Shown piece by piece: positions 8,539-16,467 of a stretch of 64,000 nt of DNA (position 1 is its first letter; the number at the start of each line of letters is the position of its first letter). Source of the stretch: SUP05 sp964577715 (GTDB taxonomy: Bacteria > Pseudomonadota > Gammaproteobacteria > PS1 > Pseudothioglobaceae); NCBI GenBank assembly GCA_964577715.1, contig CAZOAA010000004.1:4370-68369 (forward strand). The letters are read 5' to 3'. The position numbers and the translations under genes were made by a program. The notes beneath the pieces are model-generated. The model was not told where the DNA came from. It saw only the letters and a program-made list of their open reading frames with translations, and ran no database searches.

Positions 8539-8799
8539 ATGTCAATCGATACACAAGCCATTATTAAAGAATACCAACAAGATGCTAACGATACAGGCTC
8601 TACCAATGTACAAGTTGCATTATTAACTGCTCGTATTAAACACTTAACTGAGCATTTTAAAACTCATAAAAAAGATCATCACTCAAGAAGAGGTCTTTTG
8701 CATCTAGTTTCTCAACGTAAAAAATTACTGACTTATCTTAAAAATACTAACGTAACTGCTTATTCTGATTTAATTTCTCGCTTAGGCCTTAGAAAGTAA
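8539..8799 (+). CDS. rpsO: 30S ribosomal protein S15
   Basis: Binds the central domain of 16S rRNA early in small-subunit assembly. The 86 residues match the family end to end, including the 16S-binding segments around HLTEHFKTHKKDHHSRRGL and LVSQRKKLLTYL. It is monocistronic here: a strong terminator follows, and the usual partner pnp is missing. The start is the only sensible ATG (MSIDTQAII). Confidence 0.98.
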   Translation: MSIDTQAIIKEYQQDANDTGSTNVQVALLTARIKHLTEHFKTHKKDHHSRRGLLHLVSQRKKLLTYLKNTNVTAYSDLISRLGLRK

Positions 8800-8814
8800 C
8801 TTTATTATTTTGAT

Positions 8815-8842
8815 AAAAAAGCCCCTATTTGGGGCTTTTTTT
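8815..8842 (+). terminator. rho-independent terminator after rpsO
   Basis: A GCCCC/GGGGC stem with a TATTT loop, flanked by six A and seven T, lies 15 bases after the rpsO stop. Confidence 0.9.
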
Positions 8843-8878
8843 GTTTCTACGGCAATGCTTTAGCTAAAATACTCACTT

Positions 8879-9973
8879 ATGGAATTATCACCCTCTTATC
8901 AAAAAATTGATGATTTAGACCAGCGCTTATCTGCACTGTCAGCACATCTTAATCTTGAGGAAAAGCAAGGTCGGCTTGAAGAGGTTTTGCTAGAGATGGA
9001 AAATCCAGATATTTGGACTAACCCTGAACAAGCGCAAGCACTCGGGCAAGAAAAATCAAAACTGGAATTCGTTTGCCAAACTTTTATTGAAGCAGGCGCT
9101 GTTTTGGATGATGCCAAAGAACTCTTAGACATGGCGCAATCAGAAGATGACGAAGATACTGCCAATAGTGTTATTGAAGATTTAAACAAAATCGAATCTT
9201 CAATTGCAAGACTAGAGTTTGAGCGTATGTTTAATGGCGAATTAGATGCTAATTCTGCTTATTTAGATATTCAATCAGGCTCAGGTGGCACAGAAGCGCA
9301 AGACTGGGCTGAAATGATTCTAAGAATGTACTTACGTTGGGGTGAAAAACACAACTTCAAAGTCAAACTCATGGAAGTATCCGCCGGAGAAGTTGCGGGC
9401 ATTAAATCTGCCACCATTCATTTTGATGGCGAATATGCTTTTGGCTGGCTCCGTAGTGAAATAGGCATTCATCGCTTGGTTAGAAAATCACCTTTTAATG
9501 CTAATGGCAAACGCCACACTTCTTTCTCATCCGTGTTTGTCTCCCCTGAAGTAGATGATAATATTGATATCGATATTAACAAAGCTGATATTCGTATTGA
9601 TACCTATCGAGCGTCCGGCGCTGGCGGACAGCATGTCAATAAAACTGATTCAGCGGTACGCATTACTCACTTACCCACTAGCACTGTAGTGCAGTGTCAA
9701 GATGGTCGCTCTCAGCATGCCAATAAAGATCAAGCAATGAAGCAGTTAAAATCTAAACTTTACGAGCTCGAGATGCAAAAGCGCAACAGTGAAAGTCAAG
9801 AGCTAGAAGATGCAAAATCTGACATTGGCTGGGGGCATCAGATTCGCTCTTATGTGCTAGATCAATCTCGTATTAAAGACTTACGCACTGGCGTAGAATC
9901 ATCCAATACTCAAGATGTGTTAGATGGCAATTTAGACAAATTTATTGAGGCAAGCTTAAAAGCTGGTTATTAA
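8879..9973 (+). CDS. prfB: peptide chain release factor 2
   Basis: Recognises UGA and UAA stop codons and triggers peptide release. The 364 residues align from the first Met with full-length RF2. The stop-recognition tripeptide SPF is at 204-206 and the catalytic GGQ at 249-251. The reading frame is continuous: where many bacteria have an in-frame UGA and +1 frameshift after about 25 codons, this gene reads CTT AAT CTT. It lies between rpsO and gor, 11 bases before gor. Confidence 0.96.
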   Translation: MELSPSYQKIDDLDQRLSALSAHLNLEEKQGRLEEVLLEMENPDIWTNPEQAQALGQEKSKLEFVCQTFIEAGAVLDDAKELLDMAQSEDDEDTANSVIEDLNKIESSIARLEFERMFNGELDANSAYLDIQSGSGGTEAQDWAEMILRMYLRWGEKHNFKVKLMEVSAGEVAGIKSATIHFDGEYAFGWLRSEIGIHRLVRKSPFNANGKRHTSFSSVFVSPEVDDNIDIDINKADIRIDTYRASGAGGQHVNKTDSAVRITHLPTSTVVQCQDGRSQHANKDQAMKQLKSKLYELEMQKRNSESQELEDAKSDIGWGHQIRSYVLDQSRIKDLRTGVESSNTQDVLDGNLDKFIEASLKAGY

Positions 9974-9984
9974 AAGGAGAAAAC

Positions 9985-11316
9985 ATGACAACACATTACG
10001 ACATGATTGCAATTGGTGCAGGATCAGGCGGCTTATCAGCGGTTGAGCGTGCTAGTGAATATGGTAAAAAATGCGCTGTTGTTGAAGTAAAAACCGTAGG
10101 TGGTACTTGTGTCAATGTTGGTTGCGTACCTAAGAAAGTTATGTGGTTTGCCGCTAATACTGCCACACAAATTAATAGCGCAAAGGGTTTTGGCTTTGAT
10201 ATTGAGCAAAAAAACTTTTCATGGAAAACCTTAACCAAAGGCAGAGATGACTATATCAATAATATCACCAATTGGTGGCACGGATATCTTGAAAAATTAG
10301 GTATCGACTATGTACATGGCTTTGGCAAATTAATTGATAAAAATACAATTTCTGTTAATGGAAAACACTACACTGCAGATCATATTGTGCTTTCCCCTGG
10401 TGGTGAACCTGCCATACCTCATGTTGAAGGTGCACAGCACGGCATTACTTCAGATGGTTTTTTCGAATTAGAAGATTTACCTAAAAAAGTCGCTGTTGTT
10501 GGCGGTGGTTATATTGGTGTGGAGCTCGCAGGTGTGCTTAATGCACTCGGATCAGAAGTCGAAATTTTTGGTCGTGCAGATACGTTACTTAGAGGATTTG
10601 ACTCGATGATTCAAGTAGCACTAGATAAAGACTACACTGCTCACGGCATTAAAATTCATCACAACTCGCAAATTAATGAAGTTACCAAAGACAAAACCTT
10701 GATAACCAATCAAGGAGAGTTTTCTGGATTTGATACCATCATTTGGGCGGTTGGCAGAAATCCAATGACTCAGCATCTTGGTTTAGAAAATGCTGGAGTT
10801 GAATGCGATCAACGTGGTTTTATTCCAACAGACAAGTTTCAAGTTACTAATATCGATAATATTTTTGCACTGGGTGATGCAACCGGTAGAGAGCCACTAA
10901 CACCAGTTGCAATTGCTGCCGGCAGAAGACTGTCTGATCGTCTATATAATAATATGACTGACAGACACCTAGAATATAAAAATATTGCCACTGTGGTATT
11001 TTCTCACCCGCCTATTGGCACCATTGGACTTACTGAAGATGAAGCCAATGAAAAATTTGACAATATTAAAGTTTACAAATCAGAATTCACACCAATGGCT
11101 GATGCTCTGCTTGATCATAAAACCACGACAGCCCTTAAATTAGTTTGCGAAGGTGACGATGAAAAAATAGTGGGCTGTCATATTATGGGCCATGGTGCTG
11201 ATGAAATGCTTCAAGGGTTCGCAGTTGCTATTACTATGGGTGCCACTAAAAAGCAATTTGACGATACGGTAGCGATACATCCATCTAGTGCTGAAGAATT
11301 AGTAACCTTAAGATAA
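9985..11316 (+). CDS. gor: glutathione-disulfide reductase
   Basis: Flavoprotein that reduces oxidised glutathione with NADPH. The 443 residues show the FAD motif GAGSGG at about 11-16, the redox-active GGTCVNVGC (C42 and C47), the second nucleotide-binding motif VGGGYIGVELAG, and the C-terminal HPSSAEE with the catalytic His at about 432 and Glu at 437. AAGGAG lies ahead of the start. It follows prfB closely and its stop abuts that of the convergent nuclease gene. Confidence 0.93.
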   Translation: MTTHYDMIAIGAGSGGLSAVERASEYGKKCAVVEVKTVGGTCVNVGCVPKKVMWFAANTATQINSAKGFGFDIEQKNFSWKTLTKGRDDYINNITNWWHGYLEKLGIDYVHGFGKLIDKNTISVNGKHYTADHIVLSPGGEPAIPHVEGAQHGITSDGFFELEDLPKKVAVVGGGYIGVELAGVLNALGSEVEIFGRADTLLRGFDSMIQVALDKDYTAHGIKIHHNSQINEVTKDKTLITNQGEFSGFDTIIWAVGRNPMTQHLGLENAGVECDQRGFIPTDKFQVTNIDNIFALGDATGREPLTPVAIAAGRRLSDRLYNNMTDRHLEYKNIATVVFSHPPIGTIGLTEDEANEKFDNIKVYKSEFTPMADALLDHKTTTALKLVCEGDDEKIVGCHIMGHGADEMLQGFAVAITMGATKKQFDDTVAIHPSSAEELVTLR

Positions 11317-11793
11317 TTAATGTCGATTTAGCTTGCGCCATTTGTACGGTTCAATCGGTGGAGTATAAAAACTCCAAAATCCTACTTCTCCTAATCTAGC
11401 CTTTTCTTCTTCTACCTTATAAGTATCTTTATAAGAATACGCCATACCTGCTTCTACCAGCAATCTGCCTATATTTGTATCTCCTTTAAAAACTTTAACT
11501 AAAATTCTATTGTAATGATCAATGCCTACCGGCTCTATTGATAGCTTTCCTGGTAAATCTCGTAATACTTGTTTTAAGTAATCTTTAGCCAATCGACCAC
11601 AATCAATCACTTTATTTATTTTTTGTCGGCATTTTTGCCTGATCTCAGGTGTGTCAATACCTGCAATACGCATTTGCATACTAATGCTATCGCCATCAAC
11701 AATATAAAGTGTTTTTTCACTGTCTAATGTGAAATTTTCCAGATTAGCAATCACATTCGTTGTTACTAAAAAGCACAAGACAAATAATTTCAT
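11317..11793 (-). CDS. secreted thermonuclease-like (SNase family) nuclease
   Basis: Predicted calcium-dependent nuclease exported from the cytoplasm. The start at 11793 (MKLFVLCFLVTTNVIA) opens directly with a signal peptide and gives 158 residues; a start 9 codons upstream would bury it. The three catalytic positions of staphylococcal nuclease are recognisable: Arg in MRIAGID, Glu in TPE, and Arg in DHYNRILV. It is divergent from hisI with about 52 bases between starts. Substrate and purpose cannot be told from sequence; DNA scavenging is a common role. Confidence 0.85.
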   Translation of the reverse strand: MKLFVLCFLVTTNVIANLENFTLDSEKTLYIVDGDSISMQMRIAGIDTPEIRQKCRQKINKVIDCGRLAKDYLKQVLRDLPGKLSIEPVGIDHYNRILVKVFKGDTNIGRLLVEAGMAYSYKDTYKVEEEKARLGEVGFWSFYTPPIEPYKWRKLNRH

Positions 11794-11845
11794 GTTGTTA
11801 AATACTAGCGGTAAAATCAATGATTTTATAAGACTAACATATAAC

Positions 11846-12226
11846 GTGAGCGCTTTAGAGCAAATACAATTTGATGATAATGGGTTAATTCCGGCAATCG
11901 CCCAAGATTTTGAAACGGGGGAAATCCTGATGTTTGCTTGGATGAATCAAGAATCTTTGTCATTAACCATTGAAAAGCAGCAAGCAGTTTATTATTCTCG
12001 CTCTCGCAAAAAACTGTGGTTCAAGGGCGAGGAATCAGGACACACGCAACTCATTAAAGAAATCTATACAGATTGTGACAATGATGTTATCCTGCTCAAA
12101 GTAGAACAGATAGGTGGTATCGCTTGTCACACCGGTAGAAAATCTTGTTTTTTTCAAAAACTAGATAACGATGATTGGCAAAGTGTTGCAGACGTATTAA
12201 AAGACCCAAAAGACATTTATGGATGA
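11846..12226 (+). CDS. hisI: phosphoribosyl-AMP cyclohydrolase
   Basis: Third step of histidine synthesis, opening the purine ring of phosphoribosyl-AMP. I choose the GTG at 11846 (read as MSALEQIQFDDNGLIPAIAQD), which gives 126 residues as in the family; an upstream GTG would add 39 residues overlapping the divergent nuclease start. Metal ligands are seen in TDCDNDVILLKVEQ and the C-terminal ACHTGRKSCF. It overlaps hisE by 8 bases. The remaining his genes are not in this window. Confidence 0.92.
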   Translation: MSALEQIQFDDNGLIPAIAQDFETGEILMFAWMNQESLSLTIEKQQAVYYSRSRKKLWFKGEESGHTQLIKEIYTDCDNDVILLKVEQIGGIACHTGRKSCFFQKLDNDDWQSVADVLKDPKDIYG

Positions 12227-12536
12227 TATTTTAAAACAATTAGAACAAGTTCTTGAAGATCGAAAGTCTGCCAAGGCAGATGAGTCTTACGTGTCTTCTT
12301 TGTACGCCAAAGGTTTAGACGAGATTTTAAAAAAGATTGGTGAAGAGTCTGCAGAAGTCATTATGGCAGCTAAAGATGGCGATCAAGATAAGATTATTTA
12401 TGAGGTTGCCGATCTGTGGTTTCACACGCTCGTATTACTGCGACACAAAGACATTGAAATCGATAAAATACAAGATGAATTATCAAAACGATTTGGCTTG
12501 TCGGGATTAGAAGAAAAAGCCAATAGAACTAATTAA
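12219..12536 (+). CDS. hisE: phosphoribosyl-ATP pyrophosphatase
   Basis: Second step of histidine synthesis, cleaving pyrophosphate from phosphoribosyl-ATP. It has 105 residues of the all-alpha NTP-pyrophosphatase fold, with the acidic motif KKIGEESAEVIMAA and then YEVADLWFHTLVLL. HisE is a separate protein here, not fused to HisI as in E. coli. Fifteen bases separate it from tatA, an order (hisI-hisE-tatABC) common in beta- and gammaproteobacteria. Confidence 0.95.
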   Translation: MDDILKQLEQVLEDRKSAKADESYVSSLYAKGLDEILKKIGEESAEVIMAAKDGDQDKIIYEVADLWFHTLVLLRHKDIEIDKIQDELSKRFGLSGLEEKANRTN

Positions 12537-12552
12537 ATAATAGGAGATAAAC

Positions 12553-12765
12553 ATGGGATTTGGAATACCTGAATTACTCATAATACTGGTAATTGTATTG
12601 CTAGTATTTGGCGGGAAACGCTTAAAAAACATTGGTGGTGACCTTGGTGGTGCCATTAAAGGTTTTAAAAAATCAATGAAAGAAGGTGAAAGCGATAAAA
12701 TCGATAACAAGGATGATGTAATCGAAGCCAAAGTCGTTAAAGAAGAAGAAAAGCAAACAAAATAA
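12553..12765 (+). CDS. tatA: Sec-independent protein translocase subunit TatA
   Basis: Forms the variable pore of the twin-arginine translocase. The 70 residues comprise a short N-terminal transmembrane helix (PELLIILVIVLLVFGGKRL), the hinge, an amphipathic helix (GGAIKGFKKSMKEGE) and a charged tail. TAGGAG lies before the ATG and tatB starts 3 bases after the stop. Confidence 0.95.
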   Translation: MGFGIPELLIILVIVLLVFGGKRLKNIGGDLGGAIKGFKKSMKEGESDKIDNKDDVIEAKVVKEEEKQTK

Positions 12766-12768
12766 ATC

Positions 12769-13056
12769 ATGTTTGATGTTGGTTTTTGGGAATTCGCCTT
12801 AATTGGTGTCATCACCCTAATTGTGGTAGGGCCCGAAAGAATGCCTGCGATTGCTCGAAAAACAGGACAATACGTAGGTAAAGCTAAAAAACTTATTGCC
12901 AAAATTCAAGAAGATGTTGGTGGCGAACTTGAAGCAGATAAACTCAAAGAACATCTAAACCTAGAAGACGAAGATTCCAATGTTGTTGAGATTTTTGAAG
13001 AGACAAAACAATCTCTAAATGAAATCAAACAAGGTGCTGATGCTAAAGATTCATGA
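12769..13056 (+). CDS. tatB: Sec-independent protein translocase subunit TatB
   Basis: With TatC, forms the twin-arginine signal receptor. The 95 residues start MFDVGFWEFALIGVITLIVVGPERMP, the typical TatB glutamate and VGPERMP hinge, then an amphipathic helix. It is shorter than E. coli TatB (171) because the C-terminal tail is reduced. It overlaps tatC by 4 bases. Confidence 0.93.
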   Translation: MFDVGFWEFALIGVITLIVVGPERMPAIARKTGQYVGKAKKLIAKIQEDVGGELEADKLKEHLNLEDEDSNVVEIFEETKQSLNEIKQGADAKDS

Positions 13057-13937
13057 CTAATCAGCAAACTCAAAAAGAAATGACTTTTGTTCAACATATG
13101 ATTGAACTGCGTGATATTTTATTGCGCTCGGTCATCGCCATATTTGTGATTTTTTTAGGATTATTTCCTTTTGCTAACGAAGTTTATTCTTTTGTAGCTG
13201 CACCTATTATTAATACATTGCCCACTGGATCTAATCTTATTGCTACTGGTGTTATATCTCCTTTTTTAACACCACTAAAAATGTCGCTTATTCTTTCTGT
13301 TTATATTGTTATGCCATATTTGCTCTATCAGATCTGGTCATTTATTGCGCCTGCACTCTACAAGCATGAAAAACAAATGATCGCACCTTTGGTGATATCG
13401 TCAAGCATCTTGTTTTATGCTGGATTGGTATTTTCGTTCTATATTGTTTTTCCAGTTATCTTTGGATTTTTATCTAGCGTTGGCCCCGATATTGTTACAT
13501 TCGCCCCTGATATGCAAAATTATTGGGATTTTGCACTTAAGGTGTCTTTTGCCTTTGGCGTAGCATTTGAAGTACCAATTGCCACTATTTTACTTATTAT
13601 GTTTGGTGCAACTACAGTTGAAAATCTTAAGAAGAATCGCCCTTATGTGATTATTGGTGCTTTTGTATTAGGTATGTTGCTCACGCCACCTGATATTATT
13701 TCTCAAACTCTAATCGCTATTCCAATGTGGTTGTTATTCGAAGCTGGTCTTATTTTTGCGCCTATGTTTAAACGTCAAGAGCGACCAATAGAAGACAACA
13801 ACCCTACCGATCCTTCACCAGATGACACTCATAAGAAGAACAAATCATCAGATGATGAACAAGATTGGGATGATGATGAAGCGGACGCTGAACTAGATAA
13901 AATTGATGCTGAGTTTAAAAAACTCGATAAGGAATAA
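13053..13937 (+). CDS. tatC: Sec-independent protein translocase subunit TatC
   Basis: Six-helix membrane receptor for twin-arginine signal peptides. The 294 residues include the conserved N-terminal MIELRDILLRS, a periplasmic LTPLKMS loop, and helices through about residue 235. The tail beyond about residue 245 is an unusual, strongly acidic extension (many Asp/Glu, for example DDEQDWDDDEADAE). It ends 4 bases from the convergent ANTAR gene. Confidence 0.95.
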   Translation: MTNQQTQKEMTFVQHMIELRDILLRSVIAIFVIFLGLFPFANEVYSFVAAPIINTLPTGSNLIATGVISPFLTPLKMSLILSVYIVMPYLLYQIWSFIAPALYKHEKQMIAPLVISSSILFYAGLVFSFYIVFPVIFGFLSSVGPDIVTFAPDMQNYWDFALKVSFAFGVAFEVPIATILLIMFGATTVENLKKNRPYVIIGAFVLGMLLTPPDIISQTLIAIPMWLLFEAGLIFAPMFKRQERPIEDNNPTDPSPDDTHKKNKSSDDEQDWDDDEADAELDKIDAEFKKLDKE

Positions 13938-13941
13938 TTAC

Positions 13942-14535
13942 TTATTCTAACAACTCAAAGGCATTAATTACACTTTCAGCCACATCAACAATGCGTTTGT
14001 TTTTATCCATAGCCATCTTGCGTAACGACTGATAAGCTTCATCTTCATTAATTTCTTTATGCTTCATTAACAAGCCCTTAGCCTTTTCTACAGCTTTTCT
14101 TTCTGACAGCTGATTTCTAGTTGCATCTAATTCATCTTTAAGCGCCTGAAACTCACGAAAACGTGCCATTGCCACATCAATAATAGGTTGAACTCGGTTT
14201 TCTTCAAGACCATCAACAATATAAGCATTAACGCCTGACTTGATTGCTGAGCTTGCCATTTCAGAGTTGGACTCTTCGGTAAACATCACAATTGGCTTGG
14301 GCTTGGTTTTATTGACATCAGTTAAATTAGCAAACACTTCACTATCTGGAATATCTGCGTTCACAATAACCACGTCTGCATGTGTCATCTCGTTACTATC
14401 TTGCAGGTTAGTACTGTTGTCCATACGACAAATAACCTCATGGCCTTTGTCTTGCAGTGCGCGACGTAACATTGCTGATCGACCGGTGTTTTCATCAACT
14501 AAGATGATCTTAAGTGCTGTATTCATGAGCGACAT
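13942..14535 (-). CDS. NasT-like ANTAR antiterminator with pseudo-receiver domain
   Basis: Predicted RNA-binding antitermination regulator of 197 residues. The N-terminal half is a receiver-like domain (ILVDEN at 11-16) in which the phosphoacceptor is Asn59 (VIVNAD) and the conserved lysine is replaced in GVNAYIVDG (Asp108), so control by phosphorylation is unlikely, as in NasT. Residues 137-197 form the ANTAR domain (ERKAVEKAKGLLM, EDEAYQSLRKMAM, VDVAESVI). It lies downstream of amt behind a terminator, and both glnK-amt leaders carry ANTAR-type RNA hairpins. CAGGG precedes the ATG at 14535. Confidence 0.88.
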   Translation of the reverse strand: MSLMNTALKIILVDENTGRSAMLRRALQDKGHEVICRMDNSTNLQDSNEMTHADVVIVNADIPDSEVFANLTDVNKTKPKPIVMFTEESNSEMASSAIKSGVNAYIVDGLEENRVQPIIDVAMARFREFQALKDELDATRNQLSERKAVEKAKGLLMKHKEINEDEAYQSLRKMAMDKNKRIVDVAESVINAFELLE

Positions 14536-14602
14536 TTTACCCTGAAATGGCTATGATGTCATATTGCATATTTTCCTAGTGTCACTTTAGGGTTATTGAT
14601 GC

Positions 14603-14629
14603 AAAAAAAGCCCCCAAAAGGGGGCTTTT
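14603..14629 (-). terminator. terminator after the first amt gene
   Basis: Read leftward, a CCCCC/GGGGG stem extended by G-C and A-T pairs with a TTTT loop ends in seven T, about 30 bases after the amt stop. It separates amt from the ANTAR gene. Confidence 0.9.
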
Positions 14630-14657
14630 AAAACTCAAGAGGGAGTTTTGTTGAAAG

Positions 14658-15869
14658 TTATCTTGTAAACTCAGGATAGGCTTCTAGACCACATTCTGCA
14701 ATATCAACGCCTTCAGCCTCTTCTTCGGCAGAAACTCTTATACCCATTACGGATTTCAGCACTAACCATAACACTAATGATGTGCCAAATACCCAAACGA
14801 AAATCGTTGCTGCGCCCGCTAATTGACCAGAGAACGATACGCCTGAATTTGTTAATGGAACTGCTAATAAACCCCATAAGCCAACCACACCATGTACTGA
14901 AATTGCACCAACCGGATCATCAATCTTAAATACCTTATCTAAGATATCAATAGAGAACACAACTAACGCACCACCAACAGCACCAATCAATGTTGCCTCT
15001 AACGCAGTTGGTGTATCTGGTCCTGCGGTAATTGCAACTAGACCTGCTAATGCACCATTGAGTGCCATTGTTAAGTCTGCTTTACCCCATAGTAACTTCA
15101 CTAAGATAAGTGCGGCAATCACACCACCTGCTGCTGCTGCATTGGTATTCAAGAATACCATCGCTACTGCATTTGCACTTTCTTTACTAGCCATTGCTAA
15201 TACTGAACCGCCATTAAAACCAAACCAACCCATCCACAGGATAAAAGTACCTAGGGTTGCTAACGGCATGTTTGCACCTGGAATCGCATTAGACGTACCA
15301 TCTTTATTATACTTACCCTTACGAGCACCTAGTACAATCACGCCTGCTAAAGCCGCCGCTGCACCAGCCATATGCACAATACCTGAACCAGCAAAGTCAG
15401 AAAAACCTAAGTCGCCGAGTACAAATAGACCGAATACTGATTCGCCATTCCATGTCCATGCACCTTCCATCGGATAGATGATGCCGGTAAAGACAATGGC
15501 AAATGCGAAGAATGCAAATAGCTTCATGCGTTCAGCCACTGCACCAGAAACAATACTCATTGCTGTTGCAACAAATACTACTTGAAAGTAAAAATCAGCT
15601 GCGCTTGAATATTTGTCTCCAGCACCACTAATACCATCTAACATGATTCCACCACCATACATTAGCTCATAGCCATAAACCATATACATCGTACAAGCAA
15701 TTGCAAACAAACCAATATTCTTAGTTAGAATCTCCGCTGTATTTTTACTTCTAACAAGGCCAGCTTCTAACATTGAGAAGCCTGCCGCCATCCACATTAC
15801 CAAAGCGCCCATTACTAAAAAGTAAAAGGTATCTATGGCAAACTGCATTTCAATAATCGTATTTTCCAT
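14658..15869 (-). CDS. amt: ammonium transporter (first copy)
   Basis: Inner-membrane channel for ammonium uptake, 403 residues with about eleven helices. The twin pore histidines are seen in GIVHMAGAAAA and SVHGVVGLWG. It has no cleavable signal peptide (starts MENTIIEMQFAIDTFYF), unlike the second copy at 21458. The gene lies 9 bases after glnK, whose product would block the channel when nitrogen is ample. Control by the ANTAR-type leader upstream of glnK is predicted. Confidence 0.95.
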   Translation of the reverse strand: MENTIIEMQFAIDTFYFLVMGALVMWMAAGFSMLEAGLVRSKNTAEILTKNIGLFAIACTMYMVYGYELMYGGGIMLDGISGAGDKYSSAADFYFQVVFVATAMSIVSGAVAERMKLFAFFAFAIVFTGIIYPMEGAWTWNGESVFGLFVLGDLGFSDFAGSGIVHMAGAAAALAGVIVLGARKGKYNKDGTSNAIPGANMPLATLGTFILWMGWFGFNGGSVLAMASKESANAVAMVFLNTNAAAAGGVIAALILVKLLWGKADLTMALNGALAGLVAITAGPDTPTALEATLIGAVGGALVVFSIDILDKVFKIDDPVGAISVHGVVGLWGLLAVPLTNSGVSFSGQLAGAATIFVWVFGTSLVLWLVLKSVMGIRVSAEEEAEGVDIAECGLEAYPEFTR

Positions 15870-15878
15870 GTTTCCTCC

Positions 15879-16223
15879 TTATAGTGCTACTGAGCCAGTT
15901 TCGCCCGTACGAATACGAACTACCTGCTCTAAACTTGAAACGAAGATTTTTCCGTCACCAATTTTTCCATCATCAGATTTAGCTGATGAACTGATTGCTG
16001 TAATCACGCCATCTACTTTATCTGCCTCTATAGCAATTTCTAATTTAACTTTAGGTAAAAAATCTACCGTGTACTCTGCGCCACGATAAAGCTCTGTATG
16101 GCCTTTTTGGCGACCAAAACCTTTTACCTCTGTTGCCGTAATTCCTGAAACGCCAATTTCAGAAAGGGCTTCTCTCACATCATCAAGCTTAAAAGGCTTA
16201 ATAACTGCTGTTACCATTTTCAT
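15879..16223 (-). CDS. glnK: P-II nitrogen regulatory protein GlnK (first copy)
   Basis: Trimeric signal protein that senses ATP/ADP and 2-oxoglutarate and gates Amt. The T-loop with the uridylylation tyrosine is in RGAEYTVDF, and the C-terminal VRIRTGE is intact. Three ATGs are spaced 6 bases apart; I choose 16223 (MKMVTAVIKPFKL) because AGGAG then sits about 8 bases away and the length (114) fits. A PII protein paired with amt is normally GlnK. It sits at the end of a leader with two terminator-like hairpins. Confidence 0.93.
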   Translation of the reverse strand: MKMVTAVIKPFKLDDVREALSEIGVSGITATEVKGFGRQKGHTELYRGAEYTVDFLPKVKLEIAIEADKVDGVITAISSSAKSDDGKIGDGKIFVSSLEQVVRIRTGETGSVAL

Positions 16224-16241
16224 TTTCATTTCTCCTTATTT

Positions 16242-16298
16242 AAAAACTAAAAAGGCCAGTAGTTGTGCTTGTAAAAATTACAAACTTAACTACTGGCC
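16242..16298 (-). terminator. second terminator-like hairpin in the first glnK leader
   Basis: Read leftward, an 11-bp perfect stem (GGCCAGTAGTT/AACTACTGGCC) with an inner 6-bp hairpin is followed by five T, AG and five T. It ends about 12 bases before the glnK ribosome site, so no promoter fits between; transcription of glnK must pass through it. It could also end readthrough from the PDC gene. Confidence 0.75.
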
Positions 16299-16335
16299 TC
16301 TATACCATTATTTTAGTTCCATCTTGAAACTGGCG

Positions 16336-16383
16336 AAAAAAAACGCTTATTTAACCCTTTATTAAAAAGACCTAAATAAACGT
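16336..16383 (-). terminator. regulated terminator in the first glnK leader
   Basis: Read leftward, ACGTTTATTTA pairs over 11 positions (one G-U) with TAAATAAGCGT, followed by eight T counting the last stem base. Its 5' arm overlaps the loop and 3' arm of the P2 hairpin at 16378-16391, so the two cannot form together. This is the mutually exclusive layout used by ANTAR antiterminators. Confidence 0.72.
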
Positions 16384-16417
16384 CAATGTTCTGTGTTAAT
16401 TACCCGCCTTTGGGAAT
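16378..16417 (-). ncRNA. ANTAR-type two-hexaloop RNA motif, first glnK-amt leader
   Basis: P1 (16399-16417) is ATTCCC/GGG(T)AAT with one bulged base and loop AAAGGC. P2 (16378-16391) is GAAC/GTTT with loop AUUGAC. Both loops have A1 and G4, and 7 bases separate the hairpins. This is the known ANTAR recognition pattern (established for EutV, NasR and relatives). The second glnK leader repeats it with the same linker length. Confidence 0.75.
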
Positions 16418-16429
16418 CAACTAAGACAA

Positions 16430-16457
16430 ATTATATATATAAAATCAAATTATGCAA
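16430..16457 (-). promoter_or_regulatory. sigma70-type promoter of the first glnK-amt operon
   Basis: Read leftward: TTGCAT (16457-16452), 16-base spacer, TATAAT (16435-16430). Transcription would begin near 16423, about 6 bases before P1, giving a leader of some 200 bases. No sigma54 GG/GC element was seen. Confidence 0.68.
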
Positions 16458-16467
16458 CTGTTTTTTA

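Noticed and set aside
16310..16331. Third hairpin in the first glnK leader (AGTTTC/GAACT, loop AAGATG)
   Set aside because: Position 4 of the loop is A, not G, the stem has a bulge, and it is far from P1/P2, so it does not fit the ANTAR pattern.
16230..16467. Possible sigma54 (NtrC-type) promoter before glnK
   Set aside because: No GG-N10-GC element was seen in this leader or in 23082-23233; a sigma70-type promoter is present in both.
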